A stretch of 64,000 nucleotides of DNA from Flavobacteriaceae bacterium (GCA_017856235.1 JAFMFH010000002.1:1-64000); one strand, 5' to 3'; counted from the stretch's first letter, positions 43,264 to 53,642 are shown. The notes: a model not told the origin generated them from the letters alone. Made by a program: numbers and translations.

Positions 43264-44613
43264 ATGTCCAAAGTCATAAGCATCCCTAGCGGTGCTAATT
43301 TAAATTTAAAAGGACTTGCTTCAAAAGAATTTGAAGTTGCAAATAAAAGCTTGACCTACGCTTTAAATCCGGACGACTTCTTTGCTCTAGTTCCCCGTAT
43401 GCTTGTTAAAGAGGGTGATTTTGTCATGAAAGGTGATCCTGTCTTTTTTGATAAAAATGATCAAAATATTAAAATTGTTTCTCCAGTAAGTGGAAAAATT
43501 AAACAAATTGTAAGAGGAGAAAAAAGAAAAATTTTAAATGTTATAATCCAAAGGATTGGAGATGATGTCAGAAACTTCGATATTCCTGATTTAAAAAGTA
43601 TTTCTGTTGAGAGTATTATTGAACTATTAACAAAATCAGGTACGTTAGCATACATTAGACAAAGGCCATATAATATTATTGCCAGACCTAACAGGCTTCC
43701 TAAATCCATCTTTGTCTCTTCATACAATACAGCGCCATACGCAGCTGATTATGAATTTTTAATGAGTGATAGGCTAAATGATTTACAAGTTGGAATTAAT
43801 GTATTAGGAAAAATTATTAACAAGCCAATTAACTTCTGTTTCTCATCGACTAAGGAAAGTATTTTCAATCAACTTAAAAATGTTGACTTATATAATATTA
43901 AAGGTAATCATCCAGCTGGAAATGAAAGCTTTCAAATTAATAGAATTGATCCGATTAATTCAGGTGAAGTAGTTTGGGTTGTAAAACCTGAAGATCTAGC
44001 TAATATTGGATCTTTTTTCAAAACTGGTCAATATTGTTCTGATAGAACTATAGCAATTTCTGGGGATTCTATTAATTCATCAAAATATTTTAAGACAACT
44101 ATTGGTTCTGAGATTTCTTCATTATTCAATAAAAAGGATAATTTACCCACTTTAAACTTTAGAATAATTAACGGAGATCCACTTAGCGGATCTAAGGTTG
44201 ATTATTCAGGATATATTGGATATTATAATAATACAATATCTGTAATTAAAGAAGGAAACAATTACAGAATGTTAGGATGGCTTCCATTCATGTATAACTC
44301 AGTTCCTAGTCTATCTAAAACTTCATTGTCATGGTTAATAGGAGGTGAGAAAAAAGTTAATACAAACCTAAACGGTGAAGAAAGAGCAATAGTTGTAACT
44401 GGAGAAATGGAAAAATATTTTCCTATGGATATTTTTCCAATGCAATTAATTAAAGCGTGTATGAGGGGTGATATTGAAAAAATGGAATCTCTGGGTATCT
44501 ATGAAGTTATACCTGAAGATTTCGGTCTAGTTGATTTTTCATGCACTTCAAAAATTGAGGCACAAGAAATTATAAAAAACGGAATTGAAATAATGTTAAA
44601 AGAAGTAGGCTAA
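43264..44613 (+). CDS. nqrA: Na+-translocating NADH:quinone reductase subunit A
   Basis: A 449-residue soluble subunit of the Na+-NQR complex. The start with KVISIPSGANLNLKGLA and the lipoyl-like barrel around VKEGDFVMKGDPVFFDK...VSPVSGKI are typical of NqrA. Later segments such as GQYCSDRTIAISGDS, GDPLSGSKVDYSGYIGYYNN and FPMDIFPMQLIKACM also match. It is the first gene of a complete nqrABCDEF-apbE operon that exports Na+ with electrons from NADH to quinone. The next gene overlaps by one base (TAATG). Confidence 0.95.
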   Translation: MSKVISIPSGANLNLKGLASKEFEVANKSLTYALNPDDFFALVPRMLVKEGDFVMKGDPVFFDKNDQNIKIVSPVSGKIKQIVRGEKRKILNVIIQRIGDDVRNFDIPDLKSISVESIIELLTKSGTLAYIRQRPYNIIARPNRLPKSIFVSSYNTAPYAADYEFLMSDRLNDLQVGINVLGKIINKPINFCFSSTKESIFNQLKNVDLYNIKGNHPAGNESFQINRIDPINSGEVVWVVKPEDLANIGSFFKTGQYCSDRTIAISGDSINSSKYFKTTIGSEISSLFNKKDNLPTLNFRIINGDPLSGSKVDYSGYIGYYNNTISVIKEGNNYRMLGWLPFMYNSVPSLSKTSLSWLIGGEKKVNTNLNGEERAIVVTGEMEKYFPMDIFPMQLIKACMRGDIEKMESLGIYEVIPEDFGLVDFSCTSKIEAQEIIKNGIEIMLKEVG

Positions 44614-45770
44614 TGGATTTTATTAGAAAACAAGTTGATATGCTAAAAAAACCTTTCGATAAGGGAGGTAAATTAGAAAAGTTATATCCTGCATTTAATG
44701 CATTTGAGACAATGCTCTTTGTTCCTAACCACACTACATCTAAAGGATCTCATATTAGAGATGGTGTTGATTTAAAAAGAACAATGATAACAGTAATAAT
44801 AGCTCTTGTTCCTGCATTGTTTTATGGAATGTATAATACTGGTTATCAATATTATATTCAAACTGATATTCAGTTTACTTTTATTGATGCAGTTCTGCAT
44901 GGTGCTTATAAAATTTTCCCAATGATTGCTGTTTCTTACGCTGTTGGTTTAGCTATAGAATTTGCATTTGCAGTTTACAGAAATCATCCAGTTAATGAAG
45001 GGTATTTAGTTACGGGACTACTTATTCCAATGATAATGCCAATTGATATGCCATTATGGATGCTTGCAATATCAGTTGTTTTCGCAGTATTAATTGCAAA
45101 AGAAGCTTTTGGTGGAACAGGAATGAACATCTTGAATCCAGCTTTAACTGCTCGTGCATTTGCTTTTTTTGCATATCCTACATTTATGTCAGGTGATAAG
45201 GTGTGGGTTTCAGAAGCATCAAATGTAGATGGAATTTCTGGAGAAACCATACTAGGATCATTAGCTGCAAATGCAGAAGTTTCTTATTCTTCTTTTAGTA
45301 TGTTCATGGGATCAATTCCTGGTTCAGTTGCTGAGACCTCAGTATTTTTCGTTTTGATTGGTGCATTACTTCTTATAGCTACGGGAGTTGGAAGCTGGAG
45401 AATTATGTTAAGTGCTGTAATTGGAGCTTCTGTAGTTGGAATTTTATTTAATCTTTGGGGTGCAAATTCACTGATGAGTTTTGAATGGTATAATCATCTT
45501 TTAGTTGGAGGTTTTGCTTTTGGTATTGTATTTATGGCTACTGATCCTGTCTCTGCAGCTCAAACAACAAAGGGAAAATGGATATATGGATTCTTAGTTG
45601 GTGTATTCTGTATACTTATTAGAGTATTTAATCCTGCTTATCCTGAAGGAGTAATGCTTGCGATTTTATTGATGAATGTTTTTGCACCATTAATAGACCA
45701 CTATGTTATAGAATCTAATGTTAGTATGAGAAGAAAAAGATGGCAAAGTATTAAATTAAAAACTACATAA
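44613..45770 (+). CDS. nqrB: Na+-NQR subunit B
   Basis: A 385-residue membrane subunit that carries covalent FMN and riboflavin and forms the Na+ path. N-terminal FDKGGKLEKLYPAFNAFETMLFVPNHTTSKGSHIRDGVDLKR and about ten helices match the family. FGGTGMNILNPALTARAFAFFAYP precedes the flavinylation site. That site reads DGISGET (residues 206-212), with Thr212 as likely acceptor, where the usual motif is SGAT. MATDPVSAAQTTKGKWIYG near the C-terminus is also typical. One-base TAATG overlaps exist on both sides. Confidence 0.95.
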   Translation: MDFIRKQVDMLKKPFDKGGKLEKLYPAFNAFETMLFVPNHTTSKGSHIRDGVDLKRTMITVIIALVPALFYGMYNTGYQYYIQTDIQFTFIDAVLHGAYKIFPMIAVSYAVGLAIEFAFAVYRNHPVNEGYLVTGLLIPMIMPIDMPLWMLAISVVFAVLIAKEAFGGTGMNILNPALTARAFAFFAYPTFMSGDKVWVSEASNVDGISGETILGSLAANAEVSYSSFSMFMGSIPGSVAETSVFFVLIGALLLIATGVGSWRIMLSAVIGASVVGILFNLWGANSLMSFEWYNHLLVGGFAFGIVFMATDPVSAAQTTKGKWIYGFLVGVFCILIRVFNPAYPEGVMLAILLMNVFAPLIDHYVIESNVSMRRKRWQSIKLKTT

Positions 45771-46486
45771 TGAATAGGGAGTCTAATAAACATACATACA
45801 TTTTTGCTACTATAATGGTTGTATCTGTTGCTTCAGTATTGTCGTTTACATCTGAGTCTTTGAAAGATCTTCAGAATGCTAATATTAAAAAAGAAAAGAT
45901 GCAAAATATACTCTCTTCAGTAGGTATAAATGTAAGTAGAGATGAATCAGAGTCTCTATATGATGATTATGTAAAAGAAGAGCTTTCTTTAAAATCTGAT
46001 GGATCTATTGACGATCAAGTAAATGCTTTTAATATTAATCTTGCACTAGAAGTTAAAAAAGATAAAGATCTCCAAAGATTTCCATTGTATATTGCTAATG
46101 TTGAAGGTGAAAAATTTTATGTAATACCATTAAGAGGAGCAGGTTTATGGGCAGAGATATGGGGTTATATTGCTCTTAAGGATGATATTAACACTATAAA
46201 GGGAGTCTCTTTTGATCATAAGTCCGAAACTGCAGGACTTGGTGCTGAAATAACTGAGGATTGGTTTATTGATAGTTTTAATGATGAAAAAATAAAAGAT
46301 TCAGATGGAAACTTTGTTGGAGTGTATCTTACAAAGACTAATAATGATCCTGGAAACTCTGACAAAATGGATAATGAAATTGATGCAATATCAGGGGCAA
46401 CAATTACTGGTGATGGAGTATCAGATATGATTATTGAGAGAGTTAAAAATTATCTACCATATTTTAATAGCTTAACTAATGAGTAA
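45770..46486 (+). CDS. nqrC: Na+-NQR subunit C
   Basis: A 238-residue subunit with a single N-terminal transmembrane helix (about residues 10-26) and a periplasmic FMN-binding domain. GLWAEIWGYIALKDDINTIKGVSFDHKSETAGLGAEI is the family core. The ApbE target site is DAISGATITGDGVSDMI, with Thr211 the expected FMN phosphoester. It overlaps nqrD by 8 bp. The intact SGAT here contrasts with the SGET of NqrB. Confidence 0.95.
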   Translation: MNRESNKHTYIFATIMVVSVASVLSFTSESLKDLQNANIKKEKMQNILSSVGINVSRDESESLYDDYVKEELSLKSDGSIDDQVNAFNINLALEVKKDKDLQRFPLYIANVEGEKFYVIPLRGAGLWAEIWGYIALKDDINTIKGVSFDHKSETAGLGAEITEDWFIDSFNDEKIKDSDGNFVGVYLTKTNNDPGNSDKMDNEIDAISGATITGDGVSDMIIERVKNYLPYFNSLTNE

Positions 46487-47126
46487 AGAAAAAGAACCTT
46501 TTTTTTCAAAAAAGAATAGAGCATTATTAACTGATCCGTTGGATGATGATAATCCAATAACAGTTCAGGTTTTAGGTATTTGCTCTGCTTTAGCTATTAC
46601 TGTTAAACTTGAGCCTGCTGTTGTTATGACACTTTCAGTAATTTTTGTAATGGCAGCTGGAAATGTTATTGTTTCTATTTTAAGAAATGTTATACCAACA
46701 AGAATCAGAATTATTGTGCAGCTATTAGTAGTAGCAACACTTGTTGCACTCGTTGATCAATTCTTAAAAGCCTATGCTTACGATGTAAGTAAACAACTTG
46801 CAATTTTTATTGGACTAATAATAACTAATTGTATAATAATGGGAAGATTTGAAGCTTTTGCCCTTGGGAATGGTGTATGGAAATCTTTTCTAGATGGAGT
46901 AGGGAATGCCGCAGGTTACGGATGGATTTTGATAGTTGTTGCTTTTGTTAGAGAGTTATTTGGCTCAGGTGAGTTGTGGGGAGTCCCAGTTATTCCTCAG
47001 TTTATATATGATCTAGGTTATCAAGATAATGGACTAATGTTACTTTCACCTATGGCATTAATTGTTGTTGGTATTTATATATGGATTCAGAGATATTATA
47101 ACAGAAAACTAATAGAAAAAGATTAG
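46479..47126 (+). CDS. nqrD: Na+-NQR subunit D
   Basis: A 215-residue integral membrane subunit with six helices. NPITVQVLGICSALAITVKLEPAVVM and RIIVQLLVVATLVALVDQFLKAYAYDVSKQLAIFIGLIITNCIIMGR are characteristic. The first stretch contains the Cys that, with a Cys in NqrE, binds the intramembrane [2Fe-2S] cluster in known structures. FALGNGVWKSFLDGVGNAAGYGWIL and VRELFGSGELWG complete the match. Directly followed by nqrE with no spacer. Confidence 0.95.
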   Translation: MSKEKEPFFSKKNRALLTDPLDDDNPITVQVLGICSALAITVKLEPAVVMTLSVIFVMAAGNVIVSILRNVIPTRIRIIVQLLVVATLVALVDQFLKAYAYDVSKQLAIFIGLIITNCIIMGRFEAFALGNGVWKSFLDGVGNAAGYGWILIVVAFVRELFGSGELWGVPVIPQFIYDLGYQDNGLMLLSPMALIVVGIYIWIQRYYNRKLIEKD

Positions 47127-47744
47127 ATGGAAGATTTAGTTAATTTATTTGTTAAGAGTATATTCATTGAGAATATGGTATTTGCTTACTTCCTTGGAAT
47201 GTGTTCTTATCTTGCAGTTTCAAAAACAGTAAAAACAGCTGATGGGTTAGGTAAGGCAGTAATCTTTGTTTTAACAATTTCTGTTCCTATCAATTATTTA
47301 ATTGACCAATATTTGTTAGCTCCAGGAGCCTTAACATGGATAGGGCCTCAATTTCAAGATGTAAATTTATCTTTTTTAACATTTATTATGTTTATCGCTG
47401 TCATTGCATCAATGGTCCAATTAGTTGAAATGATTGTTGAAAAACTTTCTCCTACTTTATATGGAAGTTTAGGAATTTTTCTTCCACTTATTGCAGTTAA
47501 CTGTGCAATACTTGGAGGTTCACTTTTTATGCAACAAAAAGATTTTGTAAATACTTTTGAATCCGCTGTTTATGGCTTTGGTTCAGGAATTGGTTGGTAT
47601 CTAGCAATAGTCGCCATTGCAGCAATTAGAGAAAAAATTACATATTCTAATATTCCAGATCCATTAAAAGGTTTAGGAATAACTTTTATTATCACTGGTT
47701 TAATGGCTCTAGGTTTCATGAGTTTTATGGGAATTAAAATTTAA
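47127..47744 (+). CDS. nqrE: Na+-NQR subunit E
   Basis: A 205-residue membrane subunit homologous to NqrD in inverted topology. [30 protein letters not shown] (about residues 15-44) and [18 protein letters not shown] (near residue 130) supply conserved Cys residues. [53 protein letters not shown] ends the protein as in the family. Three bases separate it from nqrF. Confidence 0.95.
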   Translation: MEDLVNLFVKSIFIENMVFAYFLGMCSYLAVSKTVKTADGLGKAVIFVLTISVPINYLIDQYLLAPGALTWIGPQFQDVNLSFLTFIMFIAVIASMVQLVEMIVEKLSPTLYGSLGIFLPLIAVNCAILGGSLFMQQKDFVNTFESAVYGFGSGIGWYLAIVAIAAIREKITYSNIPDPLKGLGITFIITGLMALGFMSFMGIKI

Positions 47745-47747
47745 ATA

Positions 47748-49043
47748 ATGGATATAAATGTAATTATAGCTAGTACCATCGGGCTTTTTGTAATAACTCT
47801 TCTTTTAGTTACAATGCTTCTTGTTGCAAAAGAGAGACTTTTACCATCTGGTCCTGTAAAACTTGTAATAAATGGTCAGAAAGATGTAGAAGTAAGTTCT
47901 GGTGATACCTTGCTAACTACACTTGGAAATAATAAAATTTTTCTTCCGTCTGCATGTGGAGGAGGAGGAACTTGTGTGCAATGTAAATGTCAAGTATTAG
48001 AAGGAGGGGGTGAAATACTTCCAACTGAAGAACCTCATTTTACAAGAAAAGAAATATCTGAGGGTTGGAGGCTTGGATGTCAAGTTAAAGTTAAACAGGA
48101 CATGAAGATTGAAGTACCTGAAGAAGTCTTTGGTATAAAAAAATGGGAGGCTAAAGTTAAAAGTAATTTCAATGTTGCATCATTCATTAAGGAGTTTGTT
48201 ATAGAGATACCTGAAGAAATGGATTATAAAGCAGGAGGTTATATTCAGATTGAGATTCCAGAATGTGATATTGATTATAATGATATTGATATAACATCTC
48301 ATCCTAAAGAACATCCTGATGATCCTCAAAAATTTAAACTAGAATGGGATAATTTTAACTTATGGTCACTTAAGATGAAAAATTCAGAAACTGTTGAGAG
48401 AGCATATTCAATGGCATCATATCCTGCTGAGGGTAAGGAAATAATGCTTAATGTTAGAATTGCAACTCCCCCATGGGATGGTAAAAAAAATCAATGGATG
48501 TCAATTAATCCAGGTATAGCATCTTCATATATTTTCTCAAAAAAGCCTGGTGATACAGTTACAATATCCGGTCCTTATGGTGAATTCTTTATTAATGAAT
48601 CGGAAGCAGAGATGCTATATGTTGGTGGTGGTGCTGGAATGGCACCTATGAGATCACACTTATATGAGCTTTTTAGAACTATTAAAACAGGCAGAAAAGT
48701 AACCTTTTGGTATGGGGGTAGATCAAAAAGAGAGCTTTTTTATGTTGATCACTTCAGAGCTTTAGAAAAAGATTATCCAAACTTCAAGTTTTATATTGCT
48801 CTTTCAGAACCATTAAAAGAAGATAACTGGAAAGTTAAAGATTCTCTAGATGGACAAGGCGATGGTTTTGTCGGATTTATTCATCAAGTTGTTATTGACA
48901 ATTATCTTTCTAAACATGACTCGCCCGAAGATATTGAAGTCTATTTCTGTGGTCCTCCATTAATGAATCAAGCAGTTGAAAAGATGGCTGAAGATTTTGG
49001 AGTTCCTCCTGAGAATGTAAGGTTTGATGACTTTGGTGGTTGA
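47748..49043 (+). CDS. nqrF: Na+-NQR subunit F (NADH dehydrogenase, 2Fe-2S and FAD)
   Basis: A 431-residue subunit that takes electrons from NADH. One N-terminal helix (about residues 6-27) is followed by a [2Fe-2S] domain with Cys70, Cys76, Cys79 and Cys111 ([12 protein letters not shown] and LGCQVKV). FAD binds at [13 protein letters not shown], and NADH binding is around [15 protein letters not shown] and [13 protein letters not shown]. The C-terminal [11 protein letters not shown] and FDDFGG are typical. It overlaps apbE by 4 bp. Confidence 0.96.
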   Translation: MDINVIIASTIGLFVITLLLVTMLLVAKERLLPSGPVKLVINGQKDVEVSSGDTLLTTLGNNKIFLPSACGGGGTCVQCKCQVLEGGGEILPTEEPHFTRKEISEGWRLGCQVKVKQDMKIEVPEEVFGIKKWEAKVKSNFNVASFIKEFVIEIPEEMDYKAGGYIQIEIPECDIDYNDIDITSHPKEHPDDPQKFKLEWDNFNLWSLKMKNSETVERAYSMASYPAEGKEIMLNVRIATPPWDGKKNQWMSINPGIASSYIFSKKPGDTVTISGPYGEFFINESEAEMLYVGGGAGMAPMRSHLYELFRTIKTGRKVTFWYGGRSKRELFYVDHFRALEKDYPNFKFYIALSEPLKEDNWKVKDSLDGQGDGFVGFIHQVVIDNYLSKHDSPEDIEVYFCGPPLMNQAVEKMAEDFGVPPENVRFDDFGG

Positions 49044-50038
49044 TGAAATCAAAAACACTTCTTTTACTCACACTAACTCTATTAAATAGTTGCAATACAA
49101 AAACTAATTTGTATAAAAGTATTAGAGGAAATGCTCTTGGAACAACGTATAGCGTTATAGTTGAGACGAAATCTAATGAAGGTTTCATTGAAGATCAAAT
49201 TGATTCTATTTTTAATCAAGTTAACTTATCAATGTCTACATACATTGATAGCTCAATAATTACAAGAGTCAATAAATCATCAAAACCTGTTGAAGTTGAC
49301 ACTAATTTTATTAATGTATTTAATAAGTCAAAAGAGATTTGGTTAAACTCAAATGGTTTCTTTGACCCAACTGCTGGATCTTTTGTTAATTTTTATGGAT
49401 TAGGTCCAGAAACTACTAGCCAACAGATTAATGATTATAAAATTGATAGTTTAAAAAATATTGTGGGGTTTGGTAAAGTGACTCTTAATAATAACAATGA
49501 AATTGTTAAATTAAATAAAGACATATTCTTGGACTTTAATGCAATTGCAAAAGGATACTCAGTTGATTTAATTAATGATTTATTTATTAAAAGTGGTTAT
49601 GAAAACTTTTTAATTGAGGTTGGGGGAGAAGTTATAGCAAAAGGTATTTCCAATAAGGGAAATAGATGGAAAGTTGCAATTCAAAACCCTCTAGAGATGA
49701 ATAAATTCTACTCTGAAATATATCTTGATAATAAGTCTCTCGCAACTTCAGGTAATTATAGAAAGTTCAGAATCGACCCTATAACTGGAGATAGATATAC
49801 ACATATTATAAATCCTATCACAGGTAAATCAACTTCTAATAATATATTGAGCGCATCTGTTATATCTGACCTATGTATTACAGCTGATGGATGGGCGACT
49901 GCATTAATGTTAATGGATCCAGATCAAAGTATAGATATCATAAATAATATAGAAAATTTGGAGTCATTAATACTTGTTTCAAAAGATGAAAGAATTGTTC
50001 CTATAAAATCTAATGGATGGGATTTAATTACTAAATGA
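49040..50038 (+). CDS. apbE: FAD:protein FMN transferase, lipoprotein
   Basis: A 332-residue periplasmic lipoprotein (lipobox LLNSC, Cys18) that transfers FMN from FAD to Thr/Ser of NqrB and Nqr[63 protein letters not shown] and [11 protein letters not shown] give the full ApbE signature, with the Mg-binding Asp in [14 protein letters not shown]. It closes the nqr operon, which fits its task. The 3' end overlaps the convergent methyltransferase by 15 bp. Confidence 0.95.
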   Translation: MMKSKTLLLLTLTLLNSCNTKTNLYKSIRGNALGTTYSVIVETKSNEGFIEDQIDSIFNQVNLSMSTYIDSSIITRVNKSSKPVEVDTNFINVFNKSKEIWLNSNGFFDPTAGSFVNFYGLGPETTSQQINDYKIDSLKNIVGFGKVTLNNNNEIVKLNKDIFLDFNAIAKGYSVDLINDLFIKSGYENFLIEVGGEVIAKGISNKGNRWKVAIQNPLEMNKFYSEIYLDNKSLATSGNYRKFRIDPITGDRYTHIINPITGKSTSNNILSASVISDLCITADGWATALMLMDPDQSIDIINNIENLESLILVSKDERIVPIKSNGWDLITK

Positions 50039-50788
50039 TTTTCTAGCAATAGGAATTACATCATTTTCATTTAAACCATATTTCAATTTTATTTCTTGTG
50101 AAAAATTTTCAGTATAATAAACCATCTCTACCTCAAAACCAGCCTTCTCAACTCTATCTTTAAAGTCCAAGCCATATTCTCTTAAATGATCATATTGCCC
50201 AAAATATTTCTCTCTATCTTTTTTAGAAATTATTGATTTATCCTCAAATGTTTCATCTTTTTTAATGTTAATAGGAACTTGAAGAATTGCAACTCCACCA
50301 GACTTTAATACTCTAAAAATTTCATTCAAAGCTTTTGTGTCATCATCAATATGTTCAAGAACATGATTACATATTATTAAATCAAAAGCTTGATCCTCAA
50401 AATTCAGTGACTTGAGATCTCCTTTAATATCTGCTAATGGAGATCTTAAATCAAAAGTTATATAGTCCCAGTTTTGATTTCTTTTAAATTTTTTATAAAA
50501 AATTTGTTCTGGTGCAACGTGTAGGACTTTAAGCTTTGAATCGAGAAAATTTGTTTCGTTAATAAGATACAACCAAAGAAGCCTATGTCTTTCTAGAGAC
50601 AGAGTTCCAGGGGATAATGCATTTCTTCTTATTTTTTTATATCCATAAGATAAAAATTTTGAGTATCCATTTCCATCAATTGGATCATAAAATTTTTTTC
50701 CTTTGAATATAATTTTTAAAATTGGGATAAAGTAAAAGCTGTATTTTATTAATAATTCTCTTGGTAATAACTTTAATATATATTTCAT
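50024..50788 (-). CDS. Class I SAM-dependent methyltransferase
   Basis: A 254-residue Methyltransf_11-type enzyme. Motif I is atypical (KVLHVAPEQIFYKKF, lacking the Gly-rich loop), but YITFDLRSPLADIKGDL, FDLIICNHVLEHIDDDTKALNEIFRVLKSGGVAILQVPI and the later blocks are plain. The VLHVAPE start is shared with a group of methyltransferases seen next to cell-surface glycan genes. The substrate is unknown. It follows map with a 4-bp overlap, in a gpmI-Trx-map-methyltransferase unit. Confidence 0.85.
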   Translation of the reverse strand: MKYILKLLPRELLIKYSFYFIPILKIIFKGKKFYDPIDGNGYSKFLSYGYKKIRRNALSPGTLSLERHRLLWLYLINETNFLDSKLKVLHVAPEQIFYKKFKRNQNWDYITFDLRSPLADIKGDLKSLNFEDQAFDLIICNHVLEHIDDDTKALNEIFRVLKSGGVAILQVPINIKKDETFEDKSIISKKDREKYFGQYDHLREYGLDFKDRVEKAGFEVEMVYYTENFSQEIKLKYGLNENDVIPIARKSFSN

Positions 50789-51597
50789 CTATTAAAAAAA
50801 TTATTGAACTTATCTTCTTCATCAGATTCAATGCCAAGAGCTTGGTATATGTATTTATATGTTGATAACAATTCTGGTTTACTATCAATTACTGCAATAT
50901 TATGCTCAAAATGAGCACTCTGAAGACTATCAGCTGTAACAAAGGTCCATCCATCATCATTTATCTTAATTTTTTCAGTTCCCAGATTTATCATTGGTTC
51001 TATCGCAAGTACTAGACCATTTTTGATAATTTTTCCGGTTCCTTTTTTACCATAGTTTGGAACTTCTGGTAATTCATGAAGACTTTGACCTAATCCATGC
51101 CCAACTAACTCTCTTACAATTCCGTATCCATGAATTTTAATATAATTTTCTATTGCATAACCTATATCACCAATTCTATTCCCCTCTTTCATTGATTCAA
51201 TTCCTATATATAGCGACTTTTTTGTTACATCTAATAATTCTTGAACTTCTTTAGATACCTCACCTACAGAGAAAGTATATGCATGGTCACCATAAAACCC
51301 ATTTTTTAAAACCCCACAATCTATTGAAATTATATCACCGTTTTTTAATGGTGTATCACATGGAATACCATGTACAACCTCATTATTTATACTTACACAT
51401 AGTGTATTTGGAAAATTATCATATCCCTTAAACCCTGGCTCAGCTTTATTGTCAAGAATAAACTCTTCTGCAATCTTGTCAAGATATAAAGAAGTTACGC
51501 CAGGTTTAATTTCGTTTGCCATTAAACCTAAAGTCTTTGAAACTAATTGCGCACTTTCCCTAATTTTTTTTATTTCATCTATATCTTTTAGTATCAT
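50785..51597 (-). CDS. map: Methionine aminopeptidase, type I
   Basis: A 270-residue dimetal enzyme that removes N-terminal Met from nascent proteins. Motifs: PGFKGYDNFPNTLCVSINNEVVHGIP, then metal ligands Asp in ISIDCGVLKNGFYGDHAYTF, His in GHGLGQSLHELPEVPNYG, and Glu in GLVLAIEPMINLG and SAHFEHNIAV. Length is standard for the type I bacterial enzyme. It overlaps genes on both sides by 4 bp. Confidence 0.96.
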   Translation of the reverse strand: MILKDIDEIKKIRESAQLVSKTLGLMANEIKPGVTSLYLDKIAEEFILDNKAEPGFKGYDNFPNTLCVSINNEVVHGIPCDTPLKNGDIISIDCGVLKNGFYGDHAYTFSVGEVSKEVQELLDVTKKSLYIGIESMKEGNRIGDIGYAIENYIKIHGYGIVRELVGHGLGQSLHELPEVPNYGKKGTGKIIKNGLVLAIEPMINLGTEKIKINDDGWTFVTADSLQSAHFEHNIAVIDSKPELLSTYKYIYQALGIESDEEDKFNNFFNR

Positions 51598-52097
51598 TCA
51601 ATAAAATATGCATGTTTGTAATCTTCATCATTTATAATTTTGAGAATATCATTCTCTAGACTTTCTTTTGGAAGTTCAACTATTCTGTTAATCTCAGTAT
51701 TATCTATATTAAAAATAATAGTAGGTGTATTGGTTATATTCTTGTTTACTTCATAACCCATTTTAGACTTTTTATTTGGACTAAGTAAGACAATTTTTAA
51801 TTTTTGTTCAGGAAAATTTAGCTTTTCAAGAATTTTAATTAACCTAGGTATTTCTCTCTGAGAGTCATGGCAAAATGTATTCATAAAAATTTCAATATCA
51901 TAATTATATAACTTAGAGAAATTTTCTTTATTTATTCTTTCAACTGAATAGTTTTGAAAATTTTCCTCAAACCAATATGTTTTTGGTGAGTTTTTCAAAT
52001 AGTCTATATCTACTATTCCTTCATCTTGAAGATAATTTTGATTCTGAGAGCAACTTAAAAACAAAATACCTATAAATAATAAATAGATTTTTTTCAT
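51594..52097 (-). CDS. Thioredoxin-fold lipoprotein with single-cysteine CxxS site
   Basis: A 167-residue lipoprotein (lipobox LFLSC, Cys16). The middle resembles the thioredoxin fold: FMNTFCHDSQREIPRLIKIL (about residues 71-90) takes the place of the CxxC active site but reads Cys-His-Asp-Ser, and NTPTIIFNID (about residue 123) carries the cis-Pro. With one Cys it could act as a monothiol reductase/isomerase or a binding protein. It overlaps map and gpmI by 4 bp each and is co-transcribed with them. No specific partner can be named. Confidence 0.75.
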   Translation of the reverse strand: MKKIYLLFIGILFLSCSQNQNYLQDEGIVDIDYLKNSPKTYWFEENFQNYSVERINKENFSKLYNYDIEIFMNTFCHDSQREIPRLIKILEKLNFPEQKLKIVLLSPNKKSKMGYEVNKNITNTPTIIFNIDNTEINRIVELPKESLENDILKIINDEDYKHAYFIE

Positions 52098-53638
52098 AAT
52101 AGTAACGATTTTCCTTCCATTTCAATTGGCGGGTCTATACCAAGAATATCAAGTATAGTTGGAGCAATATCAGCAAGCACCCCATTCTTAATTTCTTTGT
52201 TTTTAGAATTTACTAGAATTATAGGAACAGGATTAATAGTATGTGAAGTGTTCATTGAGCCATCATCGTTAATCATTTTCTCACAATTACCGTGATCAGC
52301 TATAATAATTGATGTATAGTTTCTTTTCGTTGCCTCCTTTATAATATTTCCGAGATGATTATCTACAGCTTCACAAGCTTTAATTGCAGCATTAAAGTTT
52401 CCTGTATGTCCAACCATATCAGGATTAGCAAAGTTTAGGCATATAAATTCAAATTTACTTTTATTGATTTCTCTAATTACATTTCTTGTTACTTCATCAG
52501 AGCTCATCTCAGGTTTAAGATCATATGTAGCTACTTTTGGAGATGGACATAAAATCCTTTTCTCATTTTTAAACTTTTCCTCATTTCCACCATTAAAAAA
52601 AAATGTAACGTGAGGATATTTTTCAGTCTCAGCAATTCTTAGTTGATTAAGATTATTTTTTGAAATTACCTCTCCAAGAGTATTCTTAATTACTTCATTT
52701 TCAAAAATTGGTTTTGCAATTTTAAAATTTTCGTCATATTTAGTAAGTGTATATAAATTATTTACAGATTTAGACATTTTGAAATCTAGATAATCCTTTT
52801 CACATAAAGCTGATGTAAGCTGTCTTCCCCTATCTGATCGATAATTAAAGAAAATTACAGTATCATTAAAGTTTAATTCATGTATTGGATTACCATCTGA
52901 ATCTGTCTTCAAAAGAGGGTCTATAAATTCATCTGTTATTCCACTTGAATATGAATGATTAATATCATGAATTAAATCAGATGATTTTGTCCCAATAGAA
53001 TTTGAAATTAAATCATATGCTTTCTTTATTCTCTCCCATCTGTTATCCCTATCCATTGAATAGTATCTTCCAATGATAGTTGCAAGTCTGCCTCCATTTT
53101 TTTTACAAAAAGTTTCAAGAGACTTAATATAATTAACTCCAGATTTAGGATCAACGTCTCTCCCATCAGTAAATGCGTGTATATAGATACTGTCTTTTAT
53201 CTGTGATAACGACAGAATAATTTCTTTCAAATGGTCTATATGAGAGTGAACACCTCCGTCAGAAACCAGTCCCATTAAATGGACATTTGAAGAATTTTTT
53301 TTAGTATGTTTAATTATATCATTAAACTGACTTTTATTTCTAAACTTACCTTCCTTAATACTATTATTAATTTTAAGAAGATCTTGAAGGACTATCCTTC
53401 CTGAACCAATATTCATATGACCAACTTCACTGTTTCCCATCTGACCCTTAGGCAAACCAACTTTTTCACCGTGAGTTATTAAAAAATTACTTGGGTTATT
53501 TTTAATTAAGAAATCAAAATTTGGAGTATTAGCCTTATCAGGAGCTGAAGAATCTTTCTTATCTGTAATTCCCCATCCATCAAGAATTAGTAATAGGACT
53601 TTTTTGTTCAATTTTTTGTTTAAAGATACAAATATCAT
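52094..53638 (-). CDS. gpmI: 2,3-bisphosphoglycerate-independent phosphoglycerate mutase
   Basis: A 514-residue Mn2+-dependent glycolytic enzyme. VLLLILDGWGI starts the phosphatase domain, the nucleophile Ser is in GQMGNSEVGHMNIGSG (about residue 71), HAFTDGRDVDPKSG and TIIGRYYSMDRDNRWER line the site, and IIADHGNCEKM and TSHTINPVPIILV complete the metal ligands. The annotated ATG gives MIFVSLNKKL ahead of the usual start; a TTG at 53611 (MNKKVLLLI) would fit the family better. Divergent from rsgA. Confidence 0.94.
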   Translation of the reverse strand: MIFVSLNKKLNKKVLLLILDGWGITDKKDSSAPDKANTPNFDFLIKNNPSNFLITHGEKVGLPKGQMGNSEVGHMNIGSGRIVLQDLLKINNSIKEGKFRNKSQFNDIIKHTKKNSSNVHLMGLVSDGGVHSHIDHLKEIILSLSQIKDSIYIHAFTDGRDVDPKSGVNYIKSLETFCKKNGGRLATIIGRYYSMDRDNRWERIKKAYDLISNSIGTKSSDLIHDINHSYSSGITDEFIDPLLKTDSDGNPIHELNFNDTVIFFNYRSDRGRQLTSALCEKDYLDFKMSKSVNNLYTLTKYDENFKIAKPIFENEVIKNTLGEVISKNNLNQLRIAETEKYPHVTFFFNGGNEEKFKNEKRILCPSPKVATYDLKPEMSSDEVTRNVIREINKSKFEFICLNFANPDMVGHTGNFNAAIKACEAVDNHLGNIIKEATKRNYTSIIIADHGNCEKMINDDGSMNTSHTINPVPIILVNSKNKEIKNGVLADIAPTILDILGIDPPIEMEGKSLLL

Positions 53639-53642
53639 TAAG

